NCBI RefSeq assembly: GCF_014764715.1
Contig: NZ_JACXXE010000003.1
Location: 62,001-126,000 of the forward strand
Direction: 5' to 3'
Length of the DNA stretch: 64,000 bases
Origin: Bacillus crepusculi
GTDB taxonomy: Bacteria > Bacillota > Bacilli > Bacillales > Bacillaceae
Shown here: piece after piece, positions 37,216 to 46,224 of the stretch
Numbering within the stretch: position 1 is the first letter of the stretch
How the letters are laid out: the number at the start of each line of letters is the position of its first letter
The notes under the pieces: model-generated
Told to the model about the DNA's origin: nothing
The model's input: the letters and a program-made list of their open reading frames with translations, nothing else
The model's database searches: none
Made by a program: the position numbers and the translations under genes

Positions 37216-38471
37216 GGAGAGCCACCACCTTCGTGTTGAAACAGCAGAACATTGACCTGATCACCTGCTTGAAAACCTCTTGTTCCCCCAGGCAAAACGA
37301 TCAAACAGTTGGCATCAGCAATAGAGGTCACTGCACTTGATTTATCAAGACCAGTTGGCGTCACACTCAGCTCGCTGCCAGTATATTTAAATGCTGCTCT
37401 GACAAATCGAGTAAAAGGATTGGCTTTTGGAAAATCATGCGTCAGCTTTGCCAAGGCAAAAGAAGGATATGGATTTTCTTTCAAGCACCATCTAAAGATG
37501 ATCGGTTTTACAAATAATTCAAAGCCAACAAAGCAGGCAGCAGGATTTCCTGACAGCCCAAACAGCAATTGACCATTTGGCAGCGCAGCAACGGTCGTCA
37601 CACTTCCCGGTCTCATGGCCACTTTATTAAACAAAACCTCCGCACCTAGCTTTTCATAAATCGCAGGCAGAAAGTCAAAATCACCCACTGACACACCACC
37701 TGTTGTGATGAGCATGTCTACCTTTTTCAAAGCTGCTTTTACTGCACGATAGCTTTGATCAAAATCATCGGATACACCACCTAAATCAAGCGGCTCTCCT
37801 CCAGCTTCTAGAACCTGCGCGAAGACCATACTAAGATTACTGTTTCTAATTTTGCCGTCCACCATGGCATCACTTATCTGAAGAAGCTCTGTGCCTGTTG
37901 AAATGATGCCGATCACAGGCTTTTTGACAACTGGCACCACTGCATATCCGAACGTCGCCAGTATGGCCGTGACGCCTGGAGTCACTTTTGTTCCTTTTTT
38001 AACCATTACTTTCCCTTTGAGGGTTTCTTCTCCTTGACGAGAAATATGATCCCCTTTTTGCAGAGGTCTTTTAAGTGACATAAATGATTTGCCGTCTTTT
38101 TTGAATGTCTTAGTCAGCTCAATCATGATGACAACATTTGCCCCATCTGGAATTTTTGCACCTGTCATGATGCGAATGGCTTGAAACGGGCCGATGGTTT
38201 TGGGTGAAACAATTCCTGCACCAATATGATCAATGACCTCAAATTCAACCGGATGCTCGCTTGATGCTTCCTTTGTATCTTCTGCCCGAAGTGCAAAGCC
38301 ATCATACGGAGATCGATCAAAGGCAGGAACATCATGATCTGCCACAATATCCTCTGCAATGAATCTCTCAAGACTATCCTTTAAAGGAACCCATTCTACC
38401 TCTCCATGCTTTTCATATTGTTTGACTTTCTTAATTGCCTCTTCTACTGGAATTGGCTGTCGTCTTTCCAT
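37197..38471 (-). CDS. moeA: Molybdopterin molybdenumtransferase MoeA
   Basis: 424 residues in the usual four domains. FDRSPYDGFALRAEDT, GAKIPDGANVV, STGTEL and TTGGVSVGDFD are the conserved active-site blocks, and GLSGNPAAC lies near the C-terminus. It inserts molybdate into adenylated molybdopterin. It lies between moeB and mobB with overlaps, consistent with one operon. Confidence 0.95.
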   Translation of the reverse strand: MERRQPIPVEEAIKKVKQYEKHGEVEWVPLKDSLERFIAEDIVADHDVPAFDRSPYDGFALRAEDTKEASSEHPVEFEVIDHIGAGIVSPKTIGPFQAIRIMTGAKIPDGANVVIMIELTKTFKKDGKSFMSLKRPLQKGDHISRQGEETLKGKVMVKKGTKVTPGVTAILATFGYAVVPVVKKPVIGIISTGTELLQISDAMVDGKIRNSNLSMVFAQVLEAGGEPLDLGGVSDDFDQSYRAVKAALKKVDMLITTGGVSVGDFDFLPAIYEKLGAEVLFNKVAMRPGSVTTVAALPNGQLLFGLSGNPAACFVGFELFVKPIIFRWCLKENPYPSFALAKLTHDFPKANPFTRFVRAAFKYTGSELSVTPTGLDKSSAVTSIADANCLIVLPGGTRGFQAGDQVNVLLFQHEGGGSPCWMTN

Positions 38472-38483
38472 CTTGTCTCACTC

Positions 38484-39533
38484 CTATATGGCTAGCAGTC
38501 TTGCTAGTAATGAATTGGCTACCTTTTCATCATTTGTCCCATGAATTAATGCACGTCCTCCTTTAAAACAGACAATACGGTATGTTTCATAGCGTACATG
38601 GATTAAGAAGTCGTTCATTTCCACCTCACAAACAGATGTCAAGCGCTCCTTCAAATGCTCAAATGATAGGTTCGCTAAATCCTTCGACACGATTTGAACT
38701 GTGTCCCGCCCGCAGAGGATCGTCGTTTTTTTACGCTGATCCTGCACATATGGGTAGGTTCTTTTCGTGCCGCAAGATGGACAGTCCTGCTGCTTCGTAC
38801 GAGATACATCCATTTTAAACGATGTAGACTGCCAAAGATCAAATGTGACAAATTTCCGCTCGATTTGATCTTCATGTCCTGTTAAATATTTTAGTGCCTC
38901 AGTTTGCTGATAAGCAGAGACCATTTGAACAGCAGGAGAAATAATCCCCGCTGTATCACACGTTAAGCCGCCAACAGGCATTGCTGTGAACACACATGAT
39001 AAGCACGGCGTTTTATCCGGCAGAATGGTCATATACATTCCCTGACTGCTCACACAGGCGCCATATATCCACGGCGTCTTCGTTTCCAGCGATAAATCAT
39101 TCATCACCATTCTTGTCTCAAAGTTATCTGTCGCATCAATGACGATATCCGCTCTCTGAAATAATGGCCTTAACAGCTCAGGTCCAGCATCTTCAATAAG
39201 GGCATGTATGGTCACTTCATGATTGATCTCTTGGAGACGTTTTTTTGACGCAATCGCTTTTGGCACATGTGCTGTTGCATCATGTTCCGTATAAAGCTGC
39301 TGCCTCTGTAAATTTGAGAACTCTACATAATCACGATCTATAATCGTCAAAGTGCCGATTCCAGACCGGACAAGCCCTTCAGCAGATGCCGTTCCAAGTG
39401 CACCAGCTCCAACGATCAGGACATGACTTTCAGCAAGCGCATGCTGGCCTTTTTCCCCTACCGGAGGGAACAAAATTTGTCTTGAATATCGCTCCTTCAA
39501 TGCTGTTCTCTCCTCATCGTTTTTATGTATCAT
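38484..39533 (-). CDS. moeB: MoaD-adenylating enzyme MoeB (ThiF/HesA family)
   Basis: 349 residues. Nucleotide loop [13 protein letters not shown], the R-finger block [20 protein letters not shown] and the second zinc Cys pair CPSCGTK. It activates the C-terminal glycine of MoaD. A C-terminal extension of about 70 residues (from [11 protein letters not shown]) resembles a ubiquitin-like or rhodanese-replacing tail. The ATG overlaps the mobA stop as ATGA. Confidence 0.93.
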   Translation of the reverse strand: MIHKNDEERTALKERYSRQILFPPVGEKGQHALAESHVLIVGAGALGTASAEGLVRSGIGTLTIIDRDYVEFSNLQRQQLYTEHDATAHVPKAIASKKRLQEINHEVTIHALIEDAGPELLRPLFQRADIVIDATDNFETRMVMNDLSLETKTPWIYGACVSSQGMYMTILPDKTPCLSCVFTAMPVGGLTCDTAGIISPAVQMVSAYQQTEALKYLTGHEDQIERKFVTFDLWQSTSFKMDVSRTKQQDCPSCGTKRTYPYVQDQRKKTTILCGRDTVQIVSKDLANLSFEHLKERLTSVCEVEMNDFLIHVRYETYRIVCFKGGRALIHGTNDEKVANSLLARLLAI

Positions 39534-40111
39534 ATCATACCGTTTTCAGGTAAATCGCTTCTTTTATTGATATTGTGAAATTCGTTTGATGTCACGTTTA
39601 GTTCGTCCTCTTGAACAACGCGCACCCGAAGCTTTTGAAGCAAGTCTTTGATGGCTAATTGATTCTCTTTTAAACACGCATGAATACATGGTAAACAGCG
39701 GCGGTGATAAAGCGCAAACAAGGGTTGTAATCTGCCCTTCACAAGCGGGATAACGGCATCTACATGCTCGTTGCAATAGGACGTTAATGCCTCGGCTGTC
39801 TCTTTTTTTATAAAAGGCATATCACATGCAGCCACTAAATACCAGTTCGCTTCTTGCTTTTGCATAGCGGTATACATGCCGGCAAGCGGCCCGCACCCGC
39901 GCATCTGTTCATCATCTAACCAGACAGCTTGTTCACCTCTTGCTTTGAAAAAAGGCAGAAGTGCTGGATGACTGATGATGATGGTTTGACCATCCAAAAG
40001 CTGTTTTTTAACATGCTCATACAGTGGTTTCCCCTGATACATATGACTTGCCTTTGGCTCCCCAAAACGTCTGGAAGCTCCTCCAGCTAATATCACATTC
40101 ACTACGCTCAT
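39530..40111 (-). CDS. mobA: Molybdenum cofactor guanylyltransferase MobA
   Basis: 193 residues with the nucleotide-binding loop [14 protein letters not shown] and the acidic catalytic block AACDMPF. It joins GMP to molybdopterin to make the dinucleotide form used by nitrate reductase and formate dehydrogenase. It is the first gene of mobA-moeB-moeA-mobB-moaE-moaD, with AAGGGGGA before its ATG. No moaA/moaC is present in the window, as in B. subtilis where they lie elsewhere. Confidence 0.93.
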   Translation of the reverse strand: MSVVNVILAGGASRRFGEPKASHMYQGKPLYEHVKKQLLDGQTIIISHPALLPFFKARGEQAVWLDDEQMRGCGPLAGMYTAMQKQEANWYLVAACDMPFIKKETAEALTSYCNEHVDAVIPLVKGRLQPLFALYHRRCLPCIHACLKENQLAIKDLLQKLRVRVVQEDELNVTSNEFHNINKRSDLPENGMI

Positions 40112-40157
40112 CGTCTCATCCCCCTTTGATATGGTTGTTCTAATTACACTCGTTTCG

Positions 40158-40165
40158 CATACTTT
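40158..40165 (+). promoter_or_regulatory. Possible sigma-E -10 box of yknT
   Basis: CATACTTT resembles the sigma-E -10 (CATACAnT), about 30 bases before yknT, whose B. subtilis homologue is sigma-E dependent. The -35 is not clear. Confidence 0.35.
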
Positions 40166-40194
40166 ATTGGTAACATGAATAAGGAGGTCTATCT

Positions 40195-41112
40195 ATGAAC
40201 CGGCGCCACGCTTCTCCCCTATTCCATGATCTATCGCAAGAGAATTTATATTTAAAAGCTGAAAACGCCAAATATCAACAGATGATTTCTGATTTACAGT
40301 CCTCATATACGTATTCTAAAAATAAGAAGTTAACTCAAGAATATCATGAGATGAAAAAAGATTTCACGCAATTAAAACAGCAATTGGATGAAATGACCAT
40401 TGATCAAGACGATGCGGCCTCTAAAATACAGGATCTCTCCTACAGCAAATCAGAATTATTACATAAAATCGTCCTTCTCCATGAGATGCTGCAAAAGGAA
40501 ACCTATCATAGAAGAAAAGAAACAGAAGAAAAACACCGGCTGCATTTAAAAGTTGTCAAATACAAGGAAATCTCTCAACAATTAAATGAACGCGTGCAGG
40601 ATCAAGATAAACGGCTTGCAAAAGAGGAGAAAAAAGGAAATACTTTATCCGCTGTGATTGAAAAGTTGCAGCAAACACTAAGCGATAAAAACGCAGAGCT
40701 CCAGTTATTACAAGAAGGCGTCAGGCACCTTCAGGAGCGTTTTTATGAAACACAAGAGAAAGTACTGCACATTGAAAAAACAAAAGAAACGATTTTTTAC
40801 GAAACGCTTACCAGCTATCAAAAACAGTTAGCAGAAAGCGAGGAATGGATCGCATCTCATTTTGCTGATATTGACCAGTCAGCTCAAACAAATCCACAGC
40901 CCTTCTCACGAGACCCTATCCTGCAAACAATGGAAGGCATTGAACCTATTTTGAAAAAACTAAATGAACAAGTTCAGACACTACAGGCACAAGTCGATGC
41001 AGTGCAGCGAAATGGAGAGGTCATGACAGTGAAGATCGACGGATTCAAAAAGCAGCAGGATCTCATGCCGAAAGAACGAAAGATTGTCTATACAGTTGAC
41101 CAAAAGAAATGA
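40195..41112 (+). CDS. yknT: Coiled-coil sporulation protein YknT
   Basis: 305 residues, almost continuous heptad-like coiled coil (for example ENLYLKAENAKYQQMISDL and LQETLSD-type repeats through about residue 200), then a polar C-terminal region. No signal or membrane segment. The ATG follows AAGGAGGTC. Position between mobA and rok matches YknT (Cse15) of B. subtilis, a mother-cell sporulation protein. It may be a scaffold of the coat or engulfment machinery; this is inference. Confidence 0.82.
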   Translation: MNRRHASPLFHDLSQENLYLKAENAKYQQMISDLQSSYTYSKNKKLTQEYHEMKKDFTQLKQQLDEMTIDQDDAASKIQDLSYSKSELLHKIVLLHEMLQKETYHRRKETEEKHRLHLKVVKYKEISQQLNERVQDQDKRLAKEEKKGNTLSAVIEKLQQTLSDKNAELQLLQEGVRHLQERFYETQEKVLHIEKTKETIFYETLTSYQKQLAESEEWIASHFADIDQSAQTNPQPFSRDPILQTMEGIEPILKKLNEQVQTLQAQVDAVQRNGEVMTVKIDGFKKQQDLMPKERKIVYTVDQKK

Positions 41113-41132
41113 ATAGCTCATGATGTAAGAAA

Positions 41133-41172
41133 TAAAAAAACTGCCGGCTTTTACGCCCAGCAGTTTCTTTTT
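41133..41172. terminator. Bidirectional terminator of yknT and rok
   Basis: AAACTGC / GCAGTTT stem with an inner 17-base loop and A and T runs outside, between convergent genes. Confidence 0.75.
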
Positions 41173-41175
41173 TAT

Positions 41176-41757
41176 TTATTCGTCTTCTGTTTGAATGTCG
41201 CCTTCTAAAATATACTGTCCGCGATAAGGCTTCTTCACTTCAGGATACATTTTAATTAAGCTTTGCATAAACGTGGTCATATTAGGAATTTCAAGACCGC
41301 TCTCTTTTTCAATCTCTTTTTGAAGCTCTGAGCTTTTAATTGCCGCATTATGACGCTTTAACGTTTTGATCGCAGCCTCGCGAAGCTTAGCTGCCTTTGA
41401 ACCAGGTCTAGCTGTGCCTCTTCTGCGTCTTGTCGATCCTTCAGGAATACCTACAGGTGCACCGTTTAGCTGACCTGTTCCTAATGGTGATGTAGTATTT
41501 GATTGTGATTGCGCCGGCTGCTGATAGCTTCTCATTTCTTGCGCAGCTAGCTCAGCTAATACAGGCAATGAATCCGTCTTTCTTTCTGTGCGCACTTCTT
41601 TTTTCGTATCTGTCACTAGACCTGTTCCTTGACGGTCTAATTCTCTTAATTTTGCATAAATCGCATCTCGTTCAATTTGATATTCACGAATGACCTTCAC
41701 TTCTGCTTCGTTTAGTTGTTCCAATCGTAAACGTAACGCTTCCCTCTCATTAAACAA
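41176..41757 (-). CDS. rok: Nucleoid-associated repressor Rok
   Basis: 193 residues from a TTG at 41757. The N-terminal coiled coil (EALRLRLEQLNEAEVKVIRE), the basic linker TRRRRGTARPGS and the C-terminal winged helix (SGLEIPNMTTFMQSLI) match Rok of B. subtilis nearly throughout; the middle of the linker differs. Rok binds AT-rich DNA, silences foreign genes and represses comK. It has its own promoter and shares a terminator with yknT. A shorter paralogue lies at 35552. Confidence 0.95.
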   Translation of the reverse strand: MFNEREALRLRLEQLNEAEVKVIREYQIERDAIYAKLRELDRQGTGLVTDTKKEVRTERKTDSLPVLAELAAQEMRSYQQPAQSQSNTTSPLGTGQLNGAPVGIPEGSTRRRRGTARPGSKAAKLREAAIKTLKRHNAAIKSSELQKEIEKESGLEIPNMTTFMQSLIKMYPEVKKPYRGQYILEGDIQTEDE

Positions 41758-41798
41758 TGGATTTTCCCCCTCATCATATAAAAAATATTCTATAGTAA

Positions 41799-41827
41799 AT
41801 ATTAGATTAGAAAACTAATTTTATCAA
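41799..41827 (-). promoter_or_regulatory. Promoter of rok
   Basis: On the minus strand TTGATA (41822-41827), 17-base spacer and TAATAT (41799-41804), about 40 bases before rok. Confidence 0.6.
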
Positions 41828-42208
41828 CTATTTTTTTATCATTTTACAGTTTACTAACAGATAGGTATTTTCAACTAAAATTTTGCCAAAGAGGAAAAAT
41901 CGGCACCCATTTCATTGCCACTATAGGCTTTTGACAAACTATAAAATATTGTAAAAAATTTGAATAAACGCTTATACTACTTGATTTACATCGTTATTTA
42001 CCAAACTGAAATTTCTTTTGTGCAAAAACGTTCTGAATAGTAAAAAGTTAAAATCTTTACATTTTCATTTCAAAATAAAAAAGTAAATAGGTCGTAATAC
42101 CTTTTTGTTTCAGGGATATTTTTTAATCTTCTCCCTCATTTTCTCTTTTCTTAGGAAGAACACCTACATGAAAGGTCCATCCAGTGCAACATGTCGCCTA
42201 TTTTTACC
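41828..42208. other. AT-rich intergenic region upstream of rok
   Basis: About 380 bases between the rok promoter and the ykuV terminator, very A+T rich, with no gene, RNA fold or repeat recognised. Likely a Rok autoregulatory binding region by analogy. Confidence 0.4.
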
Positions 42209-42212
42209 CATG

Positions 42213-42236
42213 AAAAAACCCCCATTTATGGGGGGA
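42213..42236 (-). terminator. Terminator of ykuV
   Basis: CCCCCAT-TT-ATGGGGG hairpin followed on the minus strand by TTTTTTC. Confidence 0.8.
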
Positions 42237-42239
42237 AGT

Positions 42240-42698
42240 CTATTCTGCAGCCTTTTCAGACTCAGAAAGAACTCGATTGACACGTTTTTCAAGCATTTTC
42301 ATCCCGCTTCCGCCAGCTTGGAAGTGGCGCAGAGCACCTGTTTTATCAAATACATAATATGCTGGTACATATTCGTTTTCAAAGGCTTCTGTTAAGTGAT
42401 GGTCACTGTCCACGAAGATTGGCTGCGTGATTTCATGCTCTTTTGCAACCTCTTTGATTTTTTCTAGATCTAGATCATCCTCTGAACGCGGCATATGAAC
42501 TGCCACAACGTTTAGTTGATCCTTGTATTCATCACGGAATTGATTGACTTGAGGCATCGCCTCTTTACAAAGATGACAGCTCACTGACCAGAAATGAATC
42601 AAGGTTGGTTTGTCCCCAATCAGATCTTCTTTTGTTACTTCTCCATTTAACCATTCTTTTGCACCAGTTAGTTCTGGCATTGGTTGACGTAATTTCAT
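42240..42698 (-). CDS. ykuV: Thiol-disulfide oxidoreductase YkuV
   Basis: 152 residues from the ATG at 42698, behind GGAGGCG. Thioredoxin fold of the AhpC/TSA-like TlpA type with the active-site pair in SVSCHLCKEAMP (C-x-x-C). No signal peptide, so cytoplasmic. It lies downstream of ykuU. In B. subtilis YkuV is a cytosolic thiol oxidoreductase. The reading frame stays open upstream through repeat copy 2, but that part lacks a ribosome site and is not protein-like. Confidence 0.92.
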   Translation of the reverse strand: MKLRQPMPELTGAKEWLNGEVTKEDLIGDKPTLIHFWSVSCHLCKEAMPQVNQFRDEYKDQLNVVAVHMPRSEDDLDLEKIKEVAKEHEITQPIFVDSDHHLTEAFENEYVPAYYVFDKTGALRHFQAGGSGMKMLEKRVNRVLSESEKAAE

Positions 42699-42736
42699 TA
42701 TGAAGCGCCTCCATCCATTGTATGTCTCGAAACAAA

Positions 42737-42757
42737 AAGGTCTAACATCAGTTAGAC
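42737..42757 (-). terminator. Left copy of the duplicated ykuU terminator hairpin
   Basis: GGTCTAAC-ATCA-GTTAGACC; on the minus strand it is followed by TTTTTGTTTC, so this distal copy is the complete terminator. It is identical over 21 bases to 42935-42955. Confidence 0.8.
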
Positions 42758-42934
42758 CCCAGCGTGTAGACAAACCCTCGCATTCGGTGTCAGCCTGCGT
42801 GCCGGTGCTCACGAATATCGAATTCGCTCCGCTCCAGTACTCGTCCTTCCTAGGGCTGCAAAGGTTTTCTATCACGCTGAAAAGAAGACAAAGGACTAAA
42901 ATAAACAACATTTTAGCCCTTTGTCAACAATCTG
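42758..42934 (+). mobile_element. Terminator-associated repeat element, copy 2 (177 bp)
   Basis: Same family as 24429-24601 and 46101-46224: begins AGCGTGTAGACAAACCC, ends TTTGTCAACAATCTG, with the inner hairpin CTAAAAT / ATTTTAG and the GC-rich centre GTGCCGGTGCTCACGAAT. It lies between two 21-base copies of a terminator hairpin, between ykuU and ykuV. Confidence 0.75.
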
Positions 42935-42955
42935 AAGGTCTAACATCAGTTAGAC
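42935..42955 (-). terminator. Right copy of the duplicated ykuU terminator hairpin
   Basis: The same hairpin as 42737-42757, next to the ykuU stop. On the minus strand it runs into the element (TTCAGATTG) rather than a T tract, so it is probably a weak terminator. Confidence 0.65.
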
Positions 42956-42973
42956 TGTTTCTTCAACTATCAA

Positions 42974-43516
42974 TTAAAGTGTTTTTTGACCAGGCTTCCA
43001 GTTCGCTGGGCAAAGTCCACCAGTTTGTAATGCTTGAAGAACACGTAATGTCTCATCTACATCACGACCGATATTGTTGTGGAATACTGTTTGATATTGA
43101 AGTTCGCCTTCTGGGTTAATGATGAATAGACCGCGAAGTGCAATTCCTTCTTCTTCAATTAAAACGCCGTATTCTCTAGATACTGTGTGGTTTGTGTCAG
43201 CAGCTAGTGGGTATTTTAATTCACCTAGACCATTGTCTTTACGGTCTGTGTTGATCCAAGCAAGATGCGTATGGATTGTATCAGTAGATACACCAATGAT
43301 TTCTGCATCTAAGTCTTCGAACTCGTCATAACGATCGCTCATTGCTGTAATTTCAGTTGGGCAAACAAATGTGAAATCCATTGGATAGAAGAAAAGTACT
43401 GTCCATTTGTCATTCTTGATGTTTTCCTCTAAACTTACTTTACCAAATTCCTTGTTAGCAAGTACTGCTTCCATTTCAAAACGTGGAGCTTGTTTTCCTA
43501 CAAAACGCTCTGCCAT
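42974..43516 (-). CDS. ykuU: 2-Cys peroxiredoxin YkuU
   Basis: 180 residues, AhpC-type typical 2-Cys peroxiredoxin: peroxidatic C52 in DFTFVCPTEI and resolving C169 in GLCPANWKPG. It reduces hydrogen peroxide and organic peroxides in the cytoplasm, with YkuV a possible electron donor next door. The ATG follows GGAGGGA. It has a strong sigma-A promoter and an inverted repeat in the leader. Confidence 0.94.
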   Translation of the reverse strand: MAERFVGKQAPRFEMEAVLANKEFGKVSLEENIKNDKWTVLFFYPMDFTFVCPTEITAMSDRYDEFEDLDAEIIGVSTDTIHTHLAWINTDRKDNGLGELKYPLAADTNHTVSREYGVLIEEEGIALRGLFIINPEGELQYQTVFHNNIGRDVDETLRVLQALQTGGLCPANWKPGQKTL

Positions 43517-43570
43517 ATGTAAATCCCTCCATAAAATAATATCTTTATACAGACTTCTTAGCTGTATATA

Positions 43571-43601
43571 AAATGAGAATCAAAAGTTAAAATTCTCATT
43601 T
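43571..43601. repeat. Inverted repeat in the ykuU leader
   Basis: AAATGAGAAT, 11 bases, ATTCTCATTT: a perfect 10-bp inverted repeat. It lies between the promoter and the ribosome site of ykuU and could be an operator or leader hairpin; it does not fit the 7-1-7 Fur/PerR spacing. Confidence 0.6.
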
Positions 43602-43623
43602 AGTTAATAACTTCACAATTACA

Positions 43624-43652
43624 ATTATAATACTTAAGCGATTTTTAGTCAA
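43624..43652 (-). promoter_or_regulatory. Promoter of ykuU
   Basis: On the minus strand TTGACT (43647-43652), 17-base spacer and TATAAT (43624-43629). TTATAATTGTAATTG across the -10 has one full half of a PerR box and a poor second half. Confidence 0.65.
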
Positions 43653-43788
43653 TATTAATTAATAATAAATTTAATTAACGATTTGTGACAATCTCTCGAT
43701 TCAACTAACAAAAGTTTAACATGACTTGCATAAGGGAACAAATGATTAGCTTCTCTTAAAGAGCATACATAGAAAGGTTTTGAAGAAC

Positions 43789-44598
43789 ATGAAAGCATTT
43801 GAACAAGTTGATTGGGGTTCCATTATCCTCAATAGCAGTATGATTTTGCTAAAATTAATCGCTATTTTTGTGCTTTATTTTGTCATCAGAGCCATAGGGA
43901 ACAAGATGATTAAGCGCGCCTATTCCACATTCTCTGAGAAACATGAAGTCTCTTTATCACGAGCTCAGACACTGCAAAGTCTTACGCTAAATATCTTCGC
44001 CTATTTATTAATTTTTATTCTAGTTGTCATGATCCTCGACTTATTTCATTATAACCCGACCGCTTTACTAGCTGGTGCAGGTGTTGTTGGGCTTGCGATT
44101 GGTTTTGGGGCTCAGGGGCTAGTGAGTGATATTGTGACAGGATTCTTTATATTATTAGAAAAACAATTTGATGTGGGCGAATATATAACGGTCGCTGGCT
44201 TTGATGGGATCGTAGAACAAATTGGGCTTAGAACAACGCAGCTTCGAAGCTTTGATGGCACCCTTCATTTCATTCCAAATCGAAGCATACTGAATGTTAG
44301 TAACCATTCAAGAGGAACCATGCAGGCACTCGTTGATATTGAGCTATCTCCAGACGAAAATGTGGATCAGATGATTACAGCCCTACAAACTGCCTGTGAT
44401 GAGGTACGAGAGGAAACCCCTCAAATTATCGAAGGTCCTCAGGTGGTCGGCGTGGAGGCGTTCGGTTCGTCTTCCCTTGTGCTGCGCATCATTGCGAAAA
44501 CCGAAACAATGGAGCAATGGCGGGTAGAACGAATCTTACGCAAAAAAATGAAAGAAGTGCTCGATATAGAGAAAAAGCAAAAAGAACCGGGTTCCTAA
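43789..44598 (+). CDS. ykuT: MscS-type mechanosensitive channel YkuT
   Basis: 269 residues from the ATG at 43789. Three membrane segments, with the pore helix [29 protein letters not shown] typical of MscS, then the beta domain ([27 protein letters not shown]) and a cytoplasmic tail. It releases solutes on osmotic downshock. It is monocistronic and convergent with ykuS. Confidence 0.93.
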   Translation: MKAFEQVDWGSIILNSSMILLKLIAIFVLYFVIRAIGNKMIKRAYSTFSEKHEVSLSRAQTLQSLTLNIFAYLLIFILVVMILDLFHYNPTALLAGAGVVGLAIGFGAQGLVSDIVTGFFILLEKQFDVGEYITVAGFDGIVEQIGLRTTQLRSFDGTLHFIPNRSILNVSNHSRGTMQALVDIELSPDENVDQMITALQTACDEVREETPQIIEGPQVVGVEAFGSSSLVLRIIAKTETMEQWRVERILRKKMKEVLDIEKKQKEPGS

Positions 44599-44615
44599 TC
44601 TACCGGTTCTTTTTC
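44580..44615. terminator. Terminator of ykuT and ykuS
   Basis: AAAGAACCGG / CCGGTTCTTT with a T run; the left arm overlaps the ykuT stop region. Confidence 0.8.
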
Positions 44616-44620
44616 TTGTT

Positions 44621-44863
44621 TTATTGAACACGCTGTTCTACTTCTTGACAAATTTCATCAGCCGTCATACCTGACGCTGTAATAACGGATGCCTTTGTCG
44701 TTGTGTCTGAAATGCCAAGAACATTTGAATCTAGCCCTGTCACCACATAGCAATCACACTGATCCATTTGCTGTTCATTTTGAATGCGTACGACGTCATA
44801 CCCTTTTTGCTTCAACAGTTCTTCTACATCGGATAAAGATGGTTCTACACCAATTCTTGTCAT
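44621..44863 (-). CDS. ykuS: UPF0180 family protein YkuS
   Basis: 80 residues from the ATG at 44863 (MTRIGVEPSLSDVEELL). The family block DCYVVTGLDSNVLGISDT is clear, with the C-terminal ADEICQEVEQRV. Function unknown. An in-frame TTG at 44869 lies nearer to the AGGAGG and cannot be excluded as the start. It follows dapL in the same direction by about 50 bases. Confidence 0.85.
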   Translation of the reverse strand: MTRIGVEPSLSDVEELLKQKGYDVVRIQNEQQMDQCDCYVVTGLDSNVLGISDTTTKASVITASGMTADEICQEVEQRVQ

Positions 44864-44913
44864 AATCAAGAACACCTCCTGTTCATAAGGTGTACAGGAG
44901 GCAGCTCGATTAT

Positions 44914-46044
44914 TCATTCACCTGATTGCTTTTTAAAATAAGCCGTCATGACGTTCACAGCTGTTTCAATCGCTTTTTCATCAGGCATGAGTTTTGCATG
45001 GTGCAGGCCATATTCTGAATCGACCCCTAACCAAAACATGAATCCGGGATATTTTTTCAGCATGTAGCCAAAATCCTCTCCCGTCATAGCTTCTCTGCAT
45101 TCAATGACATTCGCAAGCCCTTCTTCGGCTACATATGACATAAATTCCTCTGTCAGTTCCTTTGAATTGTCTACTTCGTAATAAGAGGAAGGGTATCGAA
45201 CGGTTGCCTTGCATTCGTAGCCAATTTCAATCCCTTTTGCTAGCGCTTCAATTCGTTTTCTCACTTTATCCATAGACTCTGGTGAAAGTGTACGAATGGT
45301 TCCATCGAGTTTTGCGTGCTGCGCAATGATGTTTTGAGCCGTTCCGCCAGTAATCGTTCCAACTGTAATCACCGCACTATCAAGAGGATCAACGTTACGT
45401 GAAATGACCGATTGCAGCTGACCTACAAGTGCACTTGCAGCAACAACCATATCATTTGCTAAATGGGGGTAAGCGGCATGTCCGCCTTTTCCTTCTAAAT
45501 CGATCACAAGCTCACTCGTATTGGCAAATAATATCCCAGGCTTTGTTGCAATCGTTCCAACTGGATATTCAGGTGCAATATGCAGCGCTGTAATAAAGTC
45601 TGGCGTCCACTTTTTCAGGACATCACTTGCAAGCATCGGTTCAGCTCCGCCTGGCCCTTCTTCTGCCGGCTGGAAAATAAATAATAGATCCTCTTTGATC
45701 GGCTCATGAACAAAATGATCAATGATACCAAGAGCAATGGTCATATGAAGGTCATGTCCACATGCATGCATGTTCCCCTCATGCACAGATTGAAATGGAT
45801 ACCCAGTTTCCTCAGGAATCGACAGGCCGTCCATATCTGCACGATAAGCAAATACGCGCGCCGGATTTGTTCCCTTTACTTTTACAAAAAGCCCAGTCCG
45901 CCATGTTTCAATCTCTATTCGCTCCTTTGAATACATGTCGAGATGCTTGATGAGATACGCTTGTGTTTTAAATTCTTGAAAACCAAGCTCAGGAATTTGG
46001 TGTAAATCTCTTCGAATGGCTATTAATTGCTCGTGATTTAACAA
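44914..46044 (-). CDS. dapL: N-acetyldiaminopimelate deacetylase DapL (YkuR)
   Basis: 376 residues from a TTG at 46044, 9 bases after AAAGGAAG. M20 peptidase fold: metal-binding [21 protein letters not shown] with the catalytic Glu pair, and [10 protein letters not shown] in the dimer domain. It removes the acetyl group from N-acetyl-LL-diaminopimelate in lysine and peptidoglycan synthesis. Normally it directly follows dapH; here repeat copy 3 with two hairpins separates them. Confidence 0.94.
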   Translation of the reverse strand: MLNHEQLIAIRRDLHQIPELGFQEFKTQAYLIKHLDMYSKERIEIETWRTGLFVKVKGTNPARVFAYRADMDGLSIPEETGYPFQSVHEGNMHACGHDLHMTIALGIIDHFVHEPIKEDLLFIFQPAEEGPGGAEPMLASDVLKKWTPDFITALHIAPEYPVGTIATKPGILFANTSELVIDLEGKGGHAAYPHLANDMVVAASALVGQLQSVISRNVDPLDSAVITVGTITGGTAQNIIAQHAKLDGTIRTLSPESMDKVRKRIEALAKGIEIGYECKATVRYPSSYYEVDNSKELTEEFMSYVAEEGLANVIECREAMTGEDFGYMLKKYPGFMFWLGVDSEYGLHHAKLMPDEKAIETAVNVMTAYFKKQSGE

Positions 46045-46075
46045 GTGAACTCGCTTCCTTTCCACTATACGAATA

Positions 46076-46100
46076 AGAAGTGGATATATCATCCACTTCT
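46076..46100 (-). terminator. Left copy of the duplicated dapH-dapL hairpin
   Basis: AGAAGTGGAT-ATATC-ATCCACTTCT, a perfect 10-bp stem. It matches 46225-46249 at 22 of 25 bases; the differing stem bases are compensatory. Confidence 0.7.
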
Positions 46101-46224
46101 CAGCGTGTAGACAAACCCTCGCATTCGGTGCTCGTCCTTCCAAGACTTCAAAGGTTTTCAATCACGCTGAAAAGAAGAAAAAGGGCTAAAATCAAGATCA
46201 TTTTAGCCCTTTGTCAACAATCTG
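46101..46224 (+). mobile_element. Terminator-associated repeat element, copy 3 (124 bp, internal deletion)
   Basis: Begins CAGCGTGTAGACAAACCC and ends TTTGTCAACAATCTG as in copies 1 and 2, with the inner hairpin GGGCTAAAAT / ATTTTAGCCC. About 50 bases of the GC-rich centre are missing; the junction is at the repeated word CGGTGCTCG. It lies between dapH and dapL. Confidence 0.75.

Noticed and set aside
42699-42911. Upstream extension of ykuV through the repeat element
   Set aside because: The frame is open only because the repeat has no stop in it. The true start at 42698 has a ribosome site and gives the family length.
43622-43636. PerR box upstream of ykuU
   Set aside because: TTATAATTGTAATTG matches one half-site fully but only about 3 of 7 in the other, so it is noted in the promoter entry and not called.
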